From positions 192,839-256,838 of the forward strand of contig JAKATG010000011.1 of NCBI GenBank assembly GCA_021828105.1: 64,000 nt of DNA. Reading direction: 5' to 3'. The notes beneath the pieces were generated by a model. That model did not search any database, was not told where the DNA came from, and worked only from the letters and a program-made list of their open reading frames with translations. The stretch comes from Taklimakanibacter sp021828105. GTDB taxonomy: Bacteria > Pseudomonadota > Alphaproteobacteria > Rhizobiales > Aestuariivirgaceae. Shown here piece after piece: positions 50,055-57,898 of the stretch. Numbering within the stretch: position 1 is the first letter of the stretch; every line of letters begins with the position of its first letter. A program made the translations under genes and the position numbers.

Positions 50055-50696
50055 TCAGTAGCAGGGCGGATAAGGATAATACCCGCAGTGACGATAGTAG
50101 GGCGGATAATAAGGAGGCGGATAATACGGATAGGCTGATGCCGCCGCAGCGCCAACGGCCATGCCGGCATAGAATCCGCCGTGGTGATACCAATGGTATC
50201 CCCAGTGGTCGATGAACAACGACGCAGGGCCGCTCGCTCCTGCAAGATCGCCTTCGAGGACTTTGACGTCGAAGACCAGATTGTCGCCATCGAGCTTCGC
50301 TGAGGTCAGCTCGACAACCGCGTCTTTGCTCTTGTCCAGGCTGCTGCCGAGGACCGATACCGTCGCGTTGGGCGGATCCTTGGCGAAGCTGTCATTGCCT
50401 TCACCCCATGACTTGACGAATTCAGAGGTCAGGATATGGCCCGCCGCTCGCGTCGGCCTGTCGGCAAAGATGATCGAGCTCTTTTGAACGCCGGTAAGAG
50501 TGAGCTTCGTTCCGTCGAGCTTGGCGCCGGCGGCATTCACGACCACGAGAGTGGGGGTGGGCGAAGCATTTGACGGCTGACCAATCGTCTTGTTCGACTG
50601 ACCTGGCGCTTCGTTGCTCTGGGCAACCACTTGCTGGCTGCCCAGGCTTGCGAAACAGCTAATCACTAAAAGGCATGCGAGATGTTTTAGTCTCAT
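50055..50696 (-). CDS. Secreted protein with Tyr/Pro-rich tail
   Basis: 213 residues from ATG 50696 (GGAG six bases before), with a signal peptide ending SQQVVAQ. The middle is a beta-type domain (PTPTLVVVNAAGAKLDG, LTLTGVQKSSIIFADRPTRA, AVVELTSAKLDGDNLVFDVK). From about residue 160 it becomes His/Tyr/Pro/Ala-rich: HWGYHWYHHGGFYAGMAVGA, PYYPPPYYPPYYRHCG. Reminiscent of secreted glycine/tyrosine-rich proteins of unknown role. Low-complexity tail could bind metal or cell surface. Confidence 0.7.
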   Translation of the reverse strand: MRLKHLACLLVISCFASLGSQQVVAQSNEAPGQSNKTIGQPSNASPTPTLVVVNAAGAKLDGTKLTLTGVQKSSIIFADRPTRAAGHILTSEFVKSWGEGNDSFAKDPPNATVSVLGSSLDKSKDAVVELTSAKLDGDNLVFDVKVLEGDLAGASGPASLFIDHWGYHWYHHGGFYAGMAVGAAAASAYPYYPPPYYPPYYRHCGYYPYPPCY

Positions 50697-50886
50697 AACT
50701 ATCTCCATTGGCAAATTGAAGTGCGCCGGCGCTGGACAGCAGGGAGGCGCCCCTAATGCCGACATCCTCCCTTATTATGACCCAAGGGAAATATGCAATG
50801 TGATTCTGGCCATACGGATAAAATTTAATCTTGCCGGCATGACTACGCCCGGTTCCAAAATGAACCGGCACCATGCAGGCAACGTC

Positions 50887-51687
50887 TCACGGTACGGCGC
50901 CGCGACAGGCCCAAGCGACGGCCACAAAGGAACGTGGGCCATCCGGCTGGCCGGCCTCGTAGGCTGACATGACCGCTTCATCCGCCTTGGCGCGGCGCGC
51001 TTTGTCCAGTCCCGCCACATATTTGCCGAGCGGTCCTTCGCCCGCGGCAATAGGCGCCCAGAAATCGTCAAACGATGCATAATCCATGCGGATGAGCATC
51101 GACGTCTCCTCGACATCGCGAAGCCCCTGCGCGATGAAGGTCTGGCGCATCTCGCCGGGCCGCATCATCGGCTGAAAGCAGTAATGGCTGCGCAACTGAG
51201 CGGCAGCTTCATCGAGCGGCGCCATGGTGTCGAGGACCATGCGCATCGCCGGCATCCCGCCGAGATGATCCCATACTGCCGCGGCGACGCCGCCGCCCGA
51301 GCGGACGACCCGGCGCATTTCGGCAACCGCCTTCGACGTCTCGGGAACGAAATGCAGCACCAGGAGCGACAGGGCCCGGTCGAAGCGGCTATCCGGAAAG
51401 GGGAGCGCGCAGGCATCCGCCTGCCGGATGCTGATCCGCGGATCTTTATTCCGCCTCTGGGCCTCCTCGACGAAGACCGGTGAATAGTCGATGGCCGCCA
51501 CTTCCGAGATATTCGCCGCTTCGGGAAGCGCAAAGGTGAGGCTGCCTGTTCCGCAGCCCACATCGAGAATGCGCTCACCGGCCTTCACTCCGGCGAAGGC
51601 GATGAACGGGGGAGCAAGCTTGCGGCTCCAGCGGCCCATCAACTGCTCATAGCCGGAGGCTTTATGGACGTTGAAACTCGACGTCAT
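50887..51687 (-). CDS. Class I SAM-dependent methyltransferase
   Basis: 266 residues from ATG 51687, with GGGAGG upstream. Methyltransferase motif I is ERILDVGCGTGSLTFALPEA near residue 40, motif II IDYSPVF, post-I DACALPFPDSRFDRALSLLV, and GGGVAAAVWDHLGGMPA downstream, typical of UbiE/Methyltransf_11. Small-molecule target likely; actual substrate unknown. The 39 codons upstream are open but lack a ribosome site. Confidence 0.88.
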   Translation of the reverse strand: MTSSFNVHKASGYEQLMGRWSRKLAPPFIAFAGVKAGERILDVGCGTGSLTFALPEAANISEVAAIDYSPVFVEEAQRRNKDPRISIRQADACALPFPDSRFDRALSLLVLHFVPETSKAVAEMRRVVRSGGGVAAAVWDHLGGMPAMRMVLDTMAPLDEAAAQLRSHYCFQPMMRPGEMRQTFIAQGLRDVEETSMLIRMDYASFDDFWAPIAAGEGPLGKYVAGLDKARRAKADEAVMSAYEAGQPDGPRSFVAVAWACRGAVP

Positions 51688-51735
51688 GGGAGGCCCTCCC
51701 AGTTTGTGGACCCAGGTTCCGCCCAACAGGGCAGC

Positions 51736-52372
51736 GGGTCAAGAGAGCCGATGAAGCCGACAGCAAATCGCCGCCGACGCGCGCACTGAGCTCGTCGCTG
51801 AAGGCATATTCAAAACCGCCGCCCGGCGTCCAGCCTCATTTCGTGAGCTTCTCATCGACGAGCTCGGATCCGGCCGCATCGTCGGCTATGAGCTTGGCGC
51901 CGCCCGCCGCAAGGCCGCCGGTAGCGTAGAAGAGGGCGTGGTTGGACGCATAGCCGGCACGCAATCGAAGCGATCCGAGCCAGTCGACCTCCGCCTTGTG
52001 CCGGCCGACTACACCTCCGCCATCATCAACAATATCGGTATCGCCATCCAGGTCGGCATATTCAATGTCGCCCTCGAGGCCCACGACCAGGCTATCCACC
52101 AATTCCGGCCCGCATGCGCTCCCCCGACAAAATCCTCGAGATCGAAGGATCCGTCTTCTCCACCGAGGACCGGCGCGTCCGCCGCGAGCGTGGGGCTGCC
52201 TCCCCCTGGAGTACCGGCGCTAAAAATCGTTCTCGCCCCATGCATAACCGCCTTGAATGCCGATATAGGGTCCGGTCCAGTCATAGGCCGCAGGTTCGAC
52301 GACATCCGCCGCCTGCGCTTGAGCGCCCAGAAGAAAAATGGCAGCACTGCCGAAAAGTATTCTCTCGATCAT
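51736..52372 (-). pseudogene. Omp31-like beta-barrel outer membrane protein, degenerate
   Basis: From ATG 52372 (GGGGGAA upstream) the frame gives a signal peptide (ILFGSAAIFLLGAQAQAADV) and the Omp31-type opening YDWTGPYIGIQGGYAWGEN, then a TAG at 52220-52222. A second frame continues GEDGSFDLEDFVGGAHAGRN, and a third (the original frame again) carries VDSLVVGLEGDIEYADLDGD and LRLRAGYASNHALFYATGGL until a TGA at 51836-51838, after which GWTPGGGFEYAFSDELSARV follows. Two frameshifts plus an in-frame stop, and no normal barrel C-terminal Phe. Clear decay of an outer membrane immunogenic-protein gene. Confidence 0.8.
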
Positions 52373-52507
52373 TCGATTCCCCCAAAACGCGAGTTATCAC
52401 GTCATCGCGCGCCGCTTTCGCAACGTCAATCAACTGCGGCTCAGGTGAGAAAGTTCAATGACGGCTGTTGCTGAAAAGTTACATGATTGTCGCCGGAGAA
52501 ACGAAAA

Positions 52508-53311
52508 ATGCGCATATTGTCGCTGAATGCTTGGGGCGGCAGGCTTTGGGATCGATTGATCGCCTATCTTGCAGAGACCGATCCGGATGTCCTGTGCCTG
52601 CAGGAAGTGACGCATACGCCAACCGCCTTATCGGAGTCGCTCGTCTATCGTGACCACGGCATGGAATTGCCGCAGCGAGCCAATCTGTTCCGCGATGTCA
52701 GTCAAGCGCTCGCGACGCATCAAGCCTTTTTCTGCCCGGCGGCGCGGGGAGAGCTTTGGGACGGCGACCATCAGGTTGCCTCGGAATGGGGCTTGGCTAC
52801 TTTCGTGCGGCGCGCTTATCCGGTGATCGGCCAGATCCAGGACTTCGTCCATGGCGATTTCTCCGCTACCGGCTGGGGCGAGCATCCACGTTCAAGGAAC
52901 GCCCATGGCCTGCGCCTCTTCGATTATGAAAGGTCATGCGCCATCACGGTCATGCACATGCACGGTCTGCGGGAACTCACCGGCAAGGAAGACACGCCAC
53001 ATCGACTGGTCCAGGCGAACGCGCTGCTGAATTTGATCGGCCGGATCAGGCGAAAGGGCGAAGGACTGGTGCTTTGCGGCGACTTCAACGTGCTCCCGAC
53101 GAGCGCGACGCTGCGATCGCTCGTCGAGATTGGATTGACCGATCTCGTCACCGCAAACGGGTATCGCGATACGCGGACATCCTACTATCGAAAGGCCGAC
53201 CGTTTCGCTGACTACATGCTGGTTAGCCCCGAGGTCGAGGCGCGCCGGTTCGCCGTCGTCAAGGAGCCCGAAGTCTCTGACCACTGCGGTCTTCTCCTGG
53301 ATCTCGCATGA
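52508..53311 (+). CDS. Endonuclease/exonuclease/phosphatase family protein
   Basis: 267 residues from ATG 52508 (GGAG nine bases before); an in-frame TTG at 52487 is less likely. Signatures: MRILSLNAWGGRLWDRL, LCLQEVTHTPT (metal Glu), VLCGDFNVLPTSATLRS, YMLVSPEV and VSDHCGLLLDLA. No signal peptide or membrane segment. Catalytic residues are complete, so it should be active on a phosphodiester. The substrate (nucleic acid, lipid, nucleotide) is not indicated. Confidence 0.88.
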   Translation: MRILSLNAWGGRLWDRLIAYLAETDPDVLCLQEVTHTPTALSESLVYRDHGMELPQRANLFRDVSQALATHQAFFCPAARGELWDGDHQVASEWGLATFVRRAYPVIGQIQDFVHGDFSATGWGEHPRSRNAHGLRLFDYERSCAITVMHMHGLRELTGKEDTPHRLVQANALLNLIGRIRRKGEGLVLCGDFNVLPTSATLRSLVEIGLTDLVTANGYRDTRTSYYRKADRFADYMLVSPEVEARRFAVVKEPEVSDHCGLLLDLA

Positions 53312-53334
53312 TATTCACGGGCCGGCGAGGGGCC

Positions 53335-53366
53335 GCCCACCGAAAGAGTTTCCTCCTTCGGTGGGC
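53335..53366. terminator. Hairpin after the EEP gene, possible terminator
   Basis: GCCCACCGAA (53335-53344) and TTCGGTGGGC (53357-53366) are exact inverted arms with a 12-base loop. No T-tract follows. It lies 24 bases after the stop of the EEP gene. Confidence 0.5.
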
Positions 53367-53538
53367 AGTTGCGCACAATGCCGTACCCGTGGGAATAGTC
53401 GGCACGTGGGCAATGCCGCCGAGGCCCGATTCGGGCGCGCGGCTCCTGTCGACCACGAGATGGCGATAGAAGAAACGGCAAAAGCCGGCATCCCCCATTT
53501 GGGGGGTGTGCTCTTGACCTTAAGTTAGGAGAGGAACA

Positions 53539-53970
53539 ATGACGACAGAAACGGGATCACCTTCCTGGCAGTCCGTTGCGCTTCTGATCGGCCGGCTGAT
53601 TTTTGCGGCTGTCTTCCTCATGGCGGCGGTTTTCAAATTCCTCGATATCAACGGCACCGCGGCCTATATCGCGTCCGCCGGCTTTCCCTTGTCCCTGCTT
53701 TTGGCATGGCTCGCTGCCATCTTCGAGATTGCGCTCGTCATCTGCTTCCTGACTGGAGCCTTTTTCACGGAAGCGTCGTTGCTGGCGGCAGCTTACGTCC
53801 TGTTCCTCGCCTTTGCCTTCCATGGTCCCTCGCATTGGACGGGAAACCAGGCCGAGTTCGGCTTCTTCATCGATCACTTCACCTTCGTTGCCGGTTTGCT
53901 GTTCGCCGCCGTCCACGGGCCGGGACTGTGGCTCGCTCTGCGTCACAGCCTGATCGGCAGCCGGAATTGA
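53539..53970 (+). CDS. DoxX family membrane protein
   Basis: 143 residues with four TM segments: LLIGRLIFAAVFLMAAVFKF, SLLLAWLAAIFEIALVICFL, AAYVLFLAFAFHGP and FTFVAGLLFAAVHGPGLW. The GRLIFAxxFLxxxxxKF opening and the second-half Asn/His (NQAEFGFFIDHFTF) fit DoxX. DoxX-like proteins work in redox or thiosulfate-linked respiratory and stress systems, function here unknown. GGAGAGGAAC precedes the ATG. Forms a probable two-gene unit with the DUF995 gene, 59 bases away. Confidence 0.85.
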   Translation: MTTETGSPSWQSVALLIGRLIFAAVFLMAAVFKFLDINGTAAYIASAGFPLSLLLAWLAAIFEIALVICFLTGAFFTEASLLAAAYVLFLAFAFHGPSHWTGNQAEFGFFIDHFTFVAGLLFAAVHGPGLWLALRHSLIGSRN

Positions 53971-54029
53971 TCTTAGGTCATATTCCCCTCTATCCTGAAC
54001 CGAGTTTGGCGAAAGGAAGGGAGGCGAAG

Positions 54030-54500
54030 ATGAAGTGGGTGTGGTCTTTGATGCCTGTCATGCCACTGGCGATACTTGTCGCATTGCCGCAAGCCGCCGA
54101 AGCGAAGAAACTACCTAAGAACGCCAAGCCGATGACGGCAGAGGAAGTGATCGCGATCTATAGCGGCAATTCGGCGGTTTGGGACGGTTCGAAGGCCTAT
54201 TTTTCGCCGGAGAAGAGGGTCAAGGGCGTATTCGGAAAAGGCACGAAACGCGTGACCTATGCCGGCGAATGGTCGGTCACCGATAATGAAGCCTGCATGA
54301 AGAACAGTGCCAAGGGCGACCCGAAGATCTATACCGACTGCTGGAAATGGTGGCATGTCGGCACGAAGACCATCACACTGTGGAGCGTTCATTACGATGA
54401 AACGAAGCCGGATGATAGGAACGGCTATTACGACGAAATGAGATCGATCAAGAAGGGCGACAAGGTCAGCAAGGAATATGAAGAGCTGGGCGGACTCTGA
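54030..54500 (+). CDS. DUF995 family secreted protein
   Basis: 156 residues from ATG 54030 (GGGAGG upstream), with a signal peptide (MPVMPLAILVALPQAAEA). The DUF995 core is KPMTAEEVIAIYSGNSAVWD, VTYAGEWSVTDNEACMKNSA and TDCWKWWHVGTKTITLW; two cysteines could bridge. Found mainly in Rhizobiales; no known function. Likely secreted or periplasmic. Confidence 0.85.
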   Translation: MKWVWSLMPVMPLAILVALPQAAEAKKLPKNAKPMTAEEVIAIYSGNSAVWDGSKAYFSPEKRVKGVFGKGTKRVTYAGEWSVTDNEACMKNSAKGDPKIYTDCWKWWHVGTKTITLWSVHYDETKPDDRNGYYDEMRSIKKGDKVSKEYEELGGL

Positions 54501-54521
54501 TGTCCGTTCGCAGCCGTCCAC

Positions 54522-56732
54522 TTATTTCGATGCCGCATCGGAGACGCCATCCCAGTTTTGCGGCGGCGGCGAGCGCCGGAAATGGCGCACGCGCCGTGCA
54601 TAGAGCGCTTCGATACCGGATAGGCCGAACTTTGCAAGTCCGGCCTTGGACTGTTTCAGGAGCCGGCTGACAGCGCTCCATTCCTTGTTCCGATAGGCAT
54701 TCAAAAGCTCCTCCAGGCGGGTTTTCAGGCCGTCATCCTGAAAACCGTCGCCGATCGGTGCGAGCAGGGCATAGATCCGTTCCGGCATCGCCTTGCCCTT
54801 CACGCGCACAATGTCGATGGGCACGGTGTAGAACCGCTCTTCCACCAGCAGATTGGTGCGTTCACCGATGATGATGGGAGCGCCATAGGCCTTGGTCTGG
54901 CCCTCGAGCCGCGAAGCGAGGTTCACGCTGTCGCCCAACACGGTGTAGTCGAATCGGATGTCCGATCCCATGTTCCCGACGACGCATTCTCCGGTGTTGA
55001 TGCCGATGCCGACGGCAATCGGCATGACCGGGCTTCCGTCCTTGACGGCGGCGTCGCGAAGCTCGTTGTTCAATCTGGTGACGGCCGCGAGCATGCTGCA
55101 GGCGGCGCGGCAGGCATTCTGGGCGTGTGCGGCATCGTCCAAGGGGGCATTCCAGAAGGCCATGACGTTGTCGCCCATGTATTTGTCGATCGTGCCGCCG
55201 TTCTCGACGACGATATTGGACAAGGGGGTCAGCAACCGGTTCACCAGCTGTGTCAGGCCTTGCGGATTAGTCTTGTAGCTTTCAGCGATGCTGGTGAAGT
55301 TCCTGATGTCGCTGAACAGGATGGTGAGCTCCTTGGTCTCGCCGCCGAGCTGCAGCTGCTCGGGATGCTGCGCCAGCCGCTCGACCAGCGCCGGCGAGAG
55401 ATACTGTGCAAAGGCGCTGCGGATCTGGCGCCGTTGCGCCTGCTCGTTGAAATAGTTCACGAACACCAGCGTCCAGAATACGCCGAAGCTCGAGATGAGC
55501 GGATAGACCACATCGAGAAGCACGCCTCGGCTGCGGAAGAAATAGAACGAGCCCAGCGAGAGGGTGACGGCGATCAGGAAACCGATGATCAGCACCGAGC
55601 GGGCGCCGAGCCAGGGCACCAGGACGATGATCAGGATGGCGATGCCGAGCGCCAAGACGACCTCGGCGCCGACCATGTAGGAGGGCCGCTTCAACTGGGC
55701 TCCGGTCAGGATGTTCTCGAGGAGCTGGGCGTGCACTTCGACGCCGGGCATGGCCGGGTCGAGCGGCGTCGTTTTGTTGTCGAGAAGGCCTATTGCAGAG
55801 GTGCCGATCAAAGCGAGCTTGCCGACCAATTGGCCGTCGCCGATCTTGCCCTCGATCACATCTGCGGCGGAAACGAACCTGGCCGGGTCGTGCGGGCTGA
55901 AATGCAGCCAGAGCCGGCCATTGCCGTCGGTCGGCACCTCGACGCCGCCGACGACGAAGCTGCGCATGCCGCCATCGCCGGCTCGGATGAGAAGAGTGCT
56001 CGAGCCGGTCGCCACCCGCAGCAGTTCAAGCGTGAGGGAAAGCCGGATCTTGTCCGCCGCGACCATGATGACAGGAACCTGGCGCACAATCCCGTCCTGA
56101 TCGGGCCTGAGGCTGAAAAGCCCGCGCCCGGCGGCGGCTTTCTCGAGCACGGGGATATTTGCCAGCAATCCCGGGAAGTTCACCAGATAGCGGCCGGGGT
56201 CCGGTCCGGCTATGGCGATGGCCGGGGCGATATCGTCGACAGGAATGATCGTGGGGTCGTTCTGTCCTGATTGCGCCAGGACCGTCCGCAGATAACCGAA
56301 GCTGCGGGCGAGGACCTCGTCATTGCTCGGCAGGCTGCGCAGCCGGTCGCGAGTCTCCTCGTCGATCTCCAGGACGGCATCGGCGATCGCGCCAGGTGAC
56401 AGCCGGTCGGGCTCCGAGAAGATCACGTCCATGCCGACGGCAACCGCTCCGCTGCGCTGCAGTTGCAGCAGCAGCTCGGCCAGGCGGGTTCTGGCCCACG
56501 GCCACTGTCCTAATTTCTTGAGGCTCGCTTCGTCGATATCGACGATGACGACTGGCCGTGTTGTCACTGTGCGCGGCGCAATCATCTGATAGAAGTCGAA
56601 GGTCCGCAGCCGGAAGTTTTCGAGCGGGACGGGATCCCAGATGCGCAAGAAGAGGAAGCCTGCCATCAAGGCAAGCGCCGCCACCCGCCCCAATGCCGCT
56701 CTGGGAATCGTGAAACGCCGCCCGATGACCAT
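54522..56732 (-). CDS. CHASE2-domain adenylate/guanylate cyclase
   Basis: 736 residues from ATG 56732; a TTG at 56741 would add three. Order: N-terminal TM (AALALMAGFLFLRIW), a CHASE2 sensor domain about residues 30-350 (VVIVDIDEASLKKLGQWPWA, LIGTSAIGLLDNKTTPLDPA), three TM segments about 355-440, then a class III nucleotidyl cyclase domain with ILFSDIRNFTSIAESY (metal Asp), GGTIDKYMGDNVMAFWNAP and DYTVLGDSVNLASRLEGQTK. Makes cAMP or cGMP on an extracellular signal sensed by CHASE2. Substrate specificity (cAMP versus cGMP) is not resolvable by eye. Confidence 0.94.
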   Translation of the reverse strand: MVIGRRFTIPRAALGRVAALALMAGFLFLRIWDPVPLENFRLRTFDFYQMIAPRTVTTRPVVIVDIDEASLKKLGQWPWARTRLAELLLQLQRSGAVAVGMDVIFSEPDRLSPGAIADAVLEIDEETRDRLRSLPSNDEVLARSFGYLRTVLAQSGQNDPTIIPVDDIAPAIAIAGPDPGRYLVNFPGLLANIPVLEKAAAGRGLFSLRPDQDGIVRQVPVIMVAADKIRLSLTLELLRVATGSSTLLIRAGDGGMRSFVVGGVEVPTDGNGRLWLHFSPHDPARFVSAADVIEGKIGDGQLVGKLALIGTSAIGLLDNKTTPLDPAMPGVEVHAQLLENILTGAQLKRPSYMVGAEVVLALGIAILIIVLVPWLGARSVLIIGFLIAVTLSLGSFYFFRSRGVLLDVVYPLISSFGVFWTLVFVNYFNEQAQRRQIRSAFAQYLSPALVERLAQHPEQLQLGGETKELTILFSDIRNFTSIAESYKTNPQGLTQLVNRLLTPLSNIVVENGGTIDKYMGDNVMAFWNAPLDDAAHAQNACRAACSMLAAVTRLNNELRDAAVKDGSPVMPIAVGIGINTGECVVGNMGSDIRFDYTVLGDSVNLASRLEGQTKAYGAPIIIGERTNLLVEERFYTVPIDIVRVKGKAMPERIYALLAPIGDGFQDDGLKTRLEELLNAYRNKEWSAVSRLLKQSKAGLAKFGLSGIEALYARRVRHFRRSPPPQNWDGVSDAASK

Positions 56733-56815
56733 GCACCCCAATCCGAGGGCCTAAAATTACGTAGAGTGTATTTGTGATATGACGTAGTGTCGAGTGGTCA
56801 CAGCGGGTCGCGACC

Positions 56816-57898
56816 TTGGACTCCAAAGCTTCTGCGCAACTATCGGTCCGCGTCTCACCCGGCTTTGCCGACTGGCTCTGGGCTGAAGGCGTGAGCCTCG
56901 TCATCAGCGCGTACCAGTCGGGCCAGTTGATCGCGATCGGCGCCGGCGCGCCGGGCAAGCTCGCCGCCAAGTTCATCCGCTTCGATCGCTCCATGGGCTT
57001 GGCGCGCGACGGGAACGGTCTCTGGGTGGCGACCCTCAATCGCATCTGGCGCTTTGCCCTGATGAAACAGGATGCGAAGGCCGAACGGCCCCATGATGTC
57101 TATCTGGTGCCGCAAGTCTCCTATGTGACCGGCTTTGCGAACACGCATGACCTCGCCATCGGGCCGCGGCAGCAGCCGATATTCGCCGCCGCGATGTTCA
57201 ACTGTCTCGCCACGACCACGATGAATTCGAGCCTCCTGCCGGTGTGGTATCCGGAATTCATCCGCGACCGGGCGCCGGGCGATGCCTGCCACCTGAACGG
57301 ATTGGCGCTCAGGGAGGGTGCGGCGCAGTGTGTGACCGTCTTGGCGAGAAGCGGCGAGCCCGGCGCCTGGCGGAAAGACCCGGCGGGCGGGGCCCTTATC
57401 GATGTGGCGTCGAGGCAGCCGGTGATGACCGGCCTCTCGCAGCCGCATTCACCGCGCTTTCACGCCGGCCGGCTGTGGCTGCATCAGTCGAGCATCGGCG
57501 CCTTCGGCTATGTCGACGGTGCGCGCCATGTGGAAGTGATGCGCTGCCCGGGCTATCTGCGGGGCCTTGCCTTTCACAAGGATATCGCCTGCATGGGCAT
57601 GTCGAAGCCGCGGGGGCTCGCCAATGTCGGGGGCAGGGCGCTGAACGCGCTGCTCCAGGAGCGCAATCTCGAGCCCGTCTGCGCCGTCCTGCTCTTCGAT
57701 CTGAAAAAGGGCGCGGTGCTCCACAGCCTGCAGCTGAATGACATCGACGAGATCTATGACGTGGCGATCTTGAACTGCCGCAATCCCTATCTGGTCGATC
57801 CCGGCTCTGCTGAGGCTTCGACGACCTATTTGCTGGGTGAGCCTGCTAGACCGGGAAGCTCACCGCCACATCGTGATCGACCGCGAGGTTCGCAGTGA
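56816..57898 (+). CDS. TIGR03032-like protein (DUF4915-type)
   Basis: 360 residues from a TTG at 56816. It carries the TIGR03032-type sequence: WLWAEGVSLVISAYQSGQLI, GLARDGNGLWVATLNRIWRF, a central NTHDLAIGPR, CHLNGLALREGAAQCVTVLA, and SKPRGLANVGGRALNALLQE with LLFDLKKGAVLHSLQL. Repeated beta-blade-like strands suggest a propeller. Members of this family are often found near large RTX or glycan-related proteins, which fits the neighbour on the opposite strand. Its 3' end overlaps the RTX gene's 3' end by 53 bases. Confidence 0.8.
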   Translation: MDSKASAQLSVRVSPGFADWLWAEGVSLVISAYQSGQLIAIGAGAPGKLAAKFIRFDRSMGLARDGNGLWVATLNRIWRFALMKQDAKAERPHDVYLVPQVSYVTGFANTHDLAIGPRQQPIFAAAMFNCLATTTMNSSLLPVWYPEFIRDRAPGDACHLNGLALREGAAQCVTVLARSGEPGAWRKDPAGGALIDVASRQPVMTGLSQPHSPRFHAGRLWLHQSSIGAFGYVDGARHVEVMRCPGYLRGLAFHKDIACMGMSKPRGLANVGGRALNALLQERNLEPVCAVLLFDLKKGAVLHSLQLNDIDEIYDVAILNCRNPYLVDPGSAEASTTYLLGEPARPGSSPPHRDRPRGSQ

